A stretch of DNA of 64,000 bases, from NCBI GenBank assembly GCA_022495995.1, contig JAFEMH010002504.1, positions 21,001 to 85,000 of the forward strand, read 5' to 3'. The stretch's first letter is position 1, and each line of letters starts with the position of its first letter. This document shows positions 58,304 to 64,000 of the stretch, one piece after another. This DNA is from Adenophora triphylla var. japonica (lineage: Eukaryota > Streptophyta > Magnoliopsida > Asterales > Campanulaceae). Position numbers and translations under genes: made by a program. The notes beneath the pieces were generated by a model. That model saw only the letters and a list, made by a program, of their open reading frames with translations, searched no databases and was not told the DNA's origin.

Positions 58304-59275
58304 TGTTAATACAGACTGTGAGTGTTACCACAGGTGCTATCACTGGCAGTTGGGTGTTACCCGAACTGTAATGAGTTGTAATTTAATAATTCTTTTCATA
58401 TTATTTTATATTCTAATGTCTAATATTATTTGCAAGATATATGTGTTTTTTGGTCCATATTTCAGGTTAATATATGGTTGGATTAATTGCTAGAAACAAG
58501 GAAGAAGTTGGAGAAGGAGTTACACGTAAATAGGAGATTTACGTGTAACTATTGCTTGGTCCATATTAATTGAAGAAGGAATAAAAATGTGGGAAGACCA
58601 AGTCATGGAGTTGTTGCTGATTATTTGAAGTGTACAATACAAAGAAAGCAAGAGAGTACAAGGTGATAAAGCATGGACTTGGGCTTCAAGAAATCGGTTG
58701 CTACATTCTAGGGAAGTTGGCGAATGATGAGGAATTCAAGCCAAGAAATCTCTCCACTCCTCACACACGATCTGAAGGTCCAAGGCTGTTATTTTGGAGT
58801 AGCCTCCAAGGCATTGGAAGGCTATAAATAGGCTAGGTGTGTTTCATTTGAAGTATGCCAAATATCAAACACACACACCATAGCACAAGAGAGACAAAGT
58901 TCTTTGGTTCGCATATCCTTCCTCCCTTGTGATTCTAGCTTAAACACTGAGTGTTTAAGAGAGTGTTGGCTAAGGATAGGATTCGTTCTTTGTCTCATTC
59001 AGTTCCATAGAGCATTATCATTGTATTAGCAATAGGGAACTTTCGGCTTTGTAATTTTTCTATATTGATTATAAAGTCTTCGCCATCTAGGCACACTCAA
59101 GTTATATATTTATATAACTTGAGAAAATTATATCTTGTGTTATTTATTTCCGCTGCACAAAGTTTTTATAAACTATTTATTTTAGTGTGTGTGTGCTGTC
59201 CGTCAGTGTGTTAACCAAGGTGTTGGGTAACATCTACGGCAACATCTCTTTCCAGTGAAGCCATTGACAATTTCA
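58304..59275 (+). repeat. C2 3' LTR
   Basis: 972 bases, differing from the 5' LTR at about 15 places. The largest change is a short block near 58780 (5' counterpart near 49000). Confidence 0.93.
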
Positions 59276-59936
59276 CACTCCAAATCAAATACTCTAGCGA
59301 ACAACACAATGTATGGAACTTTGGACTTTGAAGGATTTGATGCAACAATATGCAATGATTTGGGTATGTTAATCTATCTTACTAGAGGGTAGGAAGGGTA
59401 GAAATACAGTATATGTGAATTGAAATTCGGAGGGGAAGTATATAAGGAGAGTCAAAGGGTTTGGTGGCTTTTCCCTTGAAAAGTCACAACTTTTCGGGTA
59501 TAACAGCATTTGCACGGCCGTGTCCAATGAACTGCACGGTCGTGCAAGGCAATATGCACGGTCGAGTTCATGGCTCAGCACGGTCGAGTGGCAAGGCAAG
59601 GCACGGTGCACGGCCGTGTCCTAGACACTTGCACGGCCGTGCAAAAGCTTCTTCAGCCTGCTCGTCAGCCCTTTAGCCACAACAAGTCCACACCAATTTT
59701 GGGACCAACCCAAATCAAACTTTGATCCAATATTTAACTCTTGTTAAGTTACAAATCATTTGTCATTAATTTCTCATTCACCCGGAAATGGTTTTTGAGA
59801 CATTAAATGAGTTATATAATCTACAACAAATGTAGATTACCATTTGTAACTAGTTTCGTTAACACATAACGAACTTCCGTTAGAAACCTAGGTCAACGTT
59901 AAGTTAAACTTAACTTTCCGTTACCCATTTCCAACA
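59276..59936 (-). repeat. C3 3' LTR, inner part
   Basis: Continues 48314-48517 across C2. Ends in CCAACA on the plus strand. A TATA-like CTTATATAC lies near 59438-59447. Five or six GCACGG(C/T)CGTGC palindromes occupy 59511-59643, upstream of it on the minus strand. Confidence 0.83.
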
Positions 59937-59950
59937 ATCCCCCACATGAA
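59937..59950 (-). other. C3 polypurine tract
   Basis: The minus strand reads TTCATGTGGGGGAT immediately before TGTTGG, the classical copia arrangement. Confidence 0.85.
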
Positions 59951-60485
59951 TGACAATTAATGCATGAATGCAATTTCGTCCAAAGTTCCGGCGAACTATT
60001 ATTACATCGGGATAGATAGCTTGTGGCCTTGAATCCTCCCTAGTGAAATATTATCGGATATACTAGCCATTTGGTAGCGAGTCGCTTTGAACCAGTGACT
60101 GTCGGATGTATACCAAGACAATAATACTCACATAATAACAGTTCTAACAATTGTTGTTCTCACGTTTTGTCCATTTTGGCCCTGGACCGTATCTCATTCA
60201 TAAGCGTTCTTTTAGAGGCGGCCTAATTACCTCTCGCTTATATAGGTGATTCTCACTATAAGGAGTATCATGCACTACTCCACCCGTAGGTATAGAAATC
60301 ATTAAAAGTTTTCTCAACTTATCCTTACCACTGCTGCATGTGCTTGTACTTGAATGTTCTGGGAATGAGTATTCAACATCTCCAGGTTAATAAACCGAGT
60401 TGTTGTTTCCAAGTAACTCTACTAGAACTTATAACTTGGTTGTCTCATTGAACCAAGGTCCTGGGATCTCCATTTCTCATGGTTG
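59951..60485 (-). other. C3 3' untranslated region
   Basis: Non-coding on both strands; lies between the end of pol and the PPT. Confidence 0.6.
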
Positions 60486-60654
60486 AGTGTCCGCTATAAG
60501 TTCTTTTGTTGTGGGTTTTAGACCCATTCCCCTTAACAGTTTATACAGTTGATCTTGATTAATACCTTTGGTAAACGGATCCACTAAGTTATCACATGAC
60601 TTTACATAATCAATAGTGATAATGCCATTCTTGATCAACTGTTTAATGGTATTG

Positions 60655-60685
<31 letters not shown>

Positions 60686-61876
60686 GATGTTCTACATCTT
60701 TTCCTATTTCTCATTGTCGTCACAATGCCTTAGGTTATGTAGACACAAACTTATTCCACAAAGGAATATCTTCCAAGACCATTCAACTTACATAGGAATT
60801 GTAATCTTTAATCATAAGTATATCTTCAAGTACACCAAGTACTATGATTATACTATTTCGGTGATTGATTACAATTACAATTAGACCTTGAGTCTATCTA
60901 GAATGATCAATCCCTTCGAGTGATCAAATTCTTCTATCGGTCAGTTTCTTCAAGTGGTTATTATCTCTGTACTGTTTCGACTTCCCAAGTATTCAGTATC
61001 TCTAAGTGGTTTGACCTCCTTAGAGTCTACCTTTCAGGAATCTACTTTACAAGGAATTACCTCTCAAGATTCTACCTTACTAGAGTACACCTCTCAAGAA
61101 TCTATTTGAACTTTCGAAGTACTGTTTCAAGATAATGGGATTTTGATAGGACTATTCCTTCTGATGTTCTAGAAATCTTTATTTCTAATATGACATCGGC
61201 TAATCCCATATCTTTCATGTCAAAGTTCTTCTTTAACATGTCTTTGGTATCAAATGATTCATATGTTCCTTTAATGTAGACACATTTGTCATATTCATTA
61301 ATCTTGAATCCATTTGATAACATAGTTCTATCGAACTTTTCATGCCACTAGTTAGTTGCTTGTTTTAGTCCATATGAATACACAAGTAGATCCAACAAGG
61401 TTGTGCGACATAGAACGCTCTGTTGTGTCAATTGGGATAATCTTGCATGAATCATAATGTCCTTTTGACAACTAGCCTGGCTTTATACTTATCAACAGAT
61501 CCATAGGCTTTATACTTTCTTTTAAGAATCCAATTGCAACCTAATGGTTTGCAACTTGGAGGAGATCTACCAATTCCCAAGCATTATGGATTTTGTCTCA
61601 CGTTAATAGCCTCTTTCCGTAACGAACTATCCGGACCGGATAACGTTTTCCATAACGATTCTTTGGTTCGTTTTCCAACATAAATGATAGAAAATCAGGA
61701 CCAAAAGACTTTTTCACTTTTGCCCTTTTACTACGTCTAGGTCCTTCATCTTCTACTTGAGATGGACCGTTTTGTAGTCTAATATTTAAAGGTTTCATCC
61801 TTGGCACATCTAGTTTTTGCAACCCAACGGTTCGCATAGGAAGATCAACCATCTTCCAAAATAGAATAGGATGCAT
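60486..61876 (-). pseudogene. C3 RT and RNase H remnant
   Basis: The C-terminal RNase H end is readable at about 60490-60625 (DYVKSCDNLVDPFTKG, LYKLLRGMGLKP). RT is represented by 61102-61323, where NGFKINEYDKCVYIK runs almost directly into MKDMGLADVILEIKI: the part that should contain the YVDD active site is deleted. The segment before RT is at 61598-61876 (RRSKRAKVKKSFGPDFLSFM). The intervals contain stops throughout; 60900-61130 has short CTCTCAAGAATCTA-like repeats. Confidence 0.75.
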
Positions 61877-63042
61877 TATTAACTGTTATCAATTTATTTT
61901 CCATCTTAGAGAATTTAGAACCAAAGAATTAGTAACTTTTGTCCTCCAACTACATCTTGGTTCTTCTTCTTATTAAGAAGACCACCATAGTTTCTATAAA
62001 TTTCCTATCAATTCAAGGAAATATATTCTCAAAGAATATAACGTGTCTTGCTTAAGTATTTCTACTTTAGCCAAATACCCCCACATTTGAGGTATTTATA
62101 AAACGGCTTATGAATATTTCATAATTCGTCATCATTGAATATTTCCTTTCTAAGGATCCATTCTTTTAAGCGTACGCTTTAACGGTTTACATTAATACTA
62201 GAAGTTCATATCAATAGAACTTATGTATTTAGATTGTACCCCCACACTTGAGGTGTACCTCCACATATCAAATATTTTATGAATATCCTAATTCATATTT
62301 AATACTTTCCTTTTATGTGAAGTCATTTTAATTGTAATAACCATGTTATCTCCTGACAACATAGTCATAACTATGTTCAAGTGAGGTCTCTTCAACCTTG
62401 GTCTCTTCAATCATTTTGTTTCGAAGAATACCGTATTGCCAATGGAAACGTAATCCATGGTTTTGGGTCCTATCTTAACCTCCTTAGGTTTAGATATTTC
62501 TACCTTTGCTAGGTATACCCACATAAGACGGAACTTATCAATAAGGAGTTCACCATCTCCTTAAAAGTTCTATCTTTCCTTTTACGTGATTCAATTGATT
62601 TAAGTGTGTAAGAAGCATTCGTTTGATAAATAAGTGTTAGCGTCCCAACAATTATTTTTCAAACGATACTACATACTCTCCACAATTAGGATGAATCACT
62701 AACTCATTCTTTATTACTTAACCTCTTAAGGTTTCATCTTTACTATTTCAAAAGATGTACTTTGCATTATCGAGTGCAAATATCAATAGAAGTAATGAAG
62801 AACTGATTTCCACAAAGAAATCACATTTGGTTTGCGAATTAAACTTCATCTTAGGTAATAATTTTAAATTCACTAGTCGACGGAATGAATTTAAATTTAC
62901 AAGACCTAAATGAACAAGTCATAACACAAGCCAAGTAGGAAATAAAAACTGATATTTTATTCTTCGCTCTTATGCGGATTACATTCAGATCAAGGTACCC
63001 TTTTCTAATGTAATACAATGACCACATTTGGTCAATTCAATC
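61877..63042 (-). other. C3 internal region, too decayed to assign
   Basis: By position this should hold protease and integrase, but I find no catalytic motif in any minus-strand frame. Some phrases recur (CCCCCACAYTTGAGGT near 62080 and 62240). Confidence 0.5.
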
Positions 63043-63780
63043 TTATGCCCCTAGGCTAAGTTGATCAAAGTCCAATGGAACATATCGATCTTCAGTCACA
63101 TTGGCTTGAAGAGGGTTTCCATCTAGGTTGTTGATTCTAGGATGTCGACATTCCCTAGCCATATGCCCGGGTTTGCCGCAATTAAAACAACTACCTTTAA
63201 CCTTCTTGGCGGTCCTCTTCACTTTCCCGGTGTTCTTTCTCTTGTTTCCGGTACTTGTTTCCACCAAGTTCACTTGCGGTCTTATAGTCACAATACACAT
63301 AGTGTTGTGCATCTCGAGAAAATCCCAAAGTTCTCTCGCGGTTTTTATGCCACAACACACCTTGAATTGTGCATAATCCAAGCCATTAAGAATATAATTG
63401 CGACACAAGAAATCGCTGTGATTCCATGTATCCAAATCATTCTTTGCTTTGGATTCATCCTCGTCGGATATCAATGGTGGATATTCCCAAAGAAAATGCA
63501 CCAATTTTAATGTTGTCAAATAGACCAACATTTTCTGTTGCCACCTCTTAAAGTTCATCCCGGTAAGAATACCCGGTCTTTCCGCATGTACGAACACATG
63601 AGACGGAGGGAGAGCATTAAGAGGTGCAACCCTTGAGGTTTCACCAGAAGGAGGTTTCTTACCATGAACCGAGTGAGATGGTGTAGTAGCGGGTGCAACA
63701 TGGTTGAATGTAGTATCACCTTGCGAAGGAGGCGCCACATTCCCTTGACTTGATTCAGTGGAATCTTTCTCATTTGCCAT
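63043..63780 (-). pseudogene. C3 gag, internally deleted
   Basis: 245 codons open from ATG 63780, 39 bases inside the LTR. The N-terminal part has the copia gag signature GILTGMNFKRWQQKMLVYLT, then HSDFLCRNYILNGLDYAQF and TARELWDFLE. It then jumps to a zinc knuckle, CFNCGKPGHMARECR. The capsid middle, usually more than 100 residues, is missing, so the frame stayed open after an in-frame deletion. It is the only uninterrupted copia frame in the window, but too short to be a normal gag. Confidence 0.82.
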
Positions 63781-63819
63781 CTTGATGATCTTGAAGAAGC
63801 GTTAATAACTTCTTACGAT

Positions 63820-64000
63820 TGTTGGACAATTGGTAGGCTTCTCAAGAACTTAACAGAAAACTTGACAGAAAATGTAACGGAGATTGGAAAACTATGAGAC
63901 AAGTCGAGTCTTGTATTAAATACAATCTCCGTAAGAAGTTATTGCCCCGCACAGGTGCTTACGGTTTCAATGGCAATCTTCTAGTAAGATAAAACGACTT
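63820..64000 (-). repeat. C3 5' LTR, partial
   Basis: Identical to 48314-48496. Continues beyond the window. No initiator-Met primer site is recognisable in the 39 bases between it and gag. Confidence 0.85.

Larger units (their letters stand above)
48518..59275 (+). mobile_element. C2: full-length Sirevirus-like copia element with extra ORF
   Basis: Target duplication cactc at 48513-48517 and 59276-59280. LTRs of 977 and 972 bases. Order: LTR, PBS, gag, protease, integrase, RT, RNase H, long spacer, extra ORF, multiple polypurine tracts, LTR. The gag type, the extra ORF behind pol and the repeated GGGGGAG tracts fit the Sirevirus group. Every gene has frameshifts. Confidence 0.93.

Overview
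The window is gene-poor, heterochromatin-like DNA from a flowering plant, most likely a eudicot. Nearly everything recognisable is an LTR retrotransposon or a MITE. Plant-specific marks include Tat-lineage elements with a second RNase H, an Athila element, a Sirevirus-type copia, chromodomain gypsy coding sequence, Stowaway MITEs and initiator-Met primer binding sites. I see no intact host gene, rRNA, tRNA or CRISPR array.

Layout. (1) 1-5921 and 22892-~24070 are two halves of one minus-strand chromovirus-like Ty3/gypsy element, E1. Its 3' LTR runs off the left window edge, and its PBS and the end of its 5' LTR lie at 23633-~24070. (2) E1 is split by E2 (5922-22891), a full-length ~17 kb Tat/Retand-like element on the minus strand with LTRs about 98% alike and a 5-bp target duplication (ggatc). 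E2 carries an antisense ORF with a plant-mobile-domain-like protein and tandem repeats next to its 3' LTR. Its leader carries a solo LTR of a related family (20103-21159, TSD gcgtg). (3) ~24110-28900 is the 3' end of another Tat element in the opposite orientation: antisense ORF, about 2 kb of mixed tandem repeats, PPT, LTR. (4) 29898-37899 is a minus-strand copia element, C0 (TSD aaatt), invaded by a minus-strand Athila element; the two are now fused by deletion. (5) 38128-~40735 is a truncated plus-strand Sirevirus-like copia, C1, followed by a Tat-type gag fragment and LTR debris to about 44.5 kb. (6) 44.8-48.3 kb is AT-rich intergenic DNA with three Stowaway MITEs (two nested), an unusual palindromic foldback element and a (TA)n tract. 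(7) 48314-64000 is a minus-strand copia, C3, inserted beside the (TA)n tract. Its 3' LTR is split by C2 (48518-59275, TSD cactc), a complete plus-strand Sirevirus-like element with an extra downstream ORF.

Almost every coding region is broken by stops, frameshifts or deletions. Several elements nevertheless have nearly identical LTRs, so they probably moved recently using proteins supplied in trans. The most interesting signals are not the pol genes. They are: an AT-hook ORF upstream of E1 gag, now cut in two; two related antisense ORFs; clusters of CG-centred palindromes upstream of the TATA box in LTRs of unrelated lineages; a GTGTTACC word scattered along the whole C2 element; and hairpin arrays in untranslated leaders. 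Element lineages and family functions come from established knowledge of these families. Identities and ages were judged by eye and are approximate.
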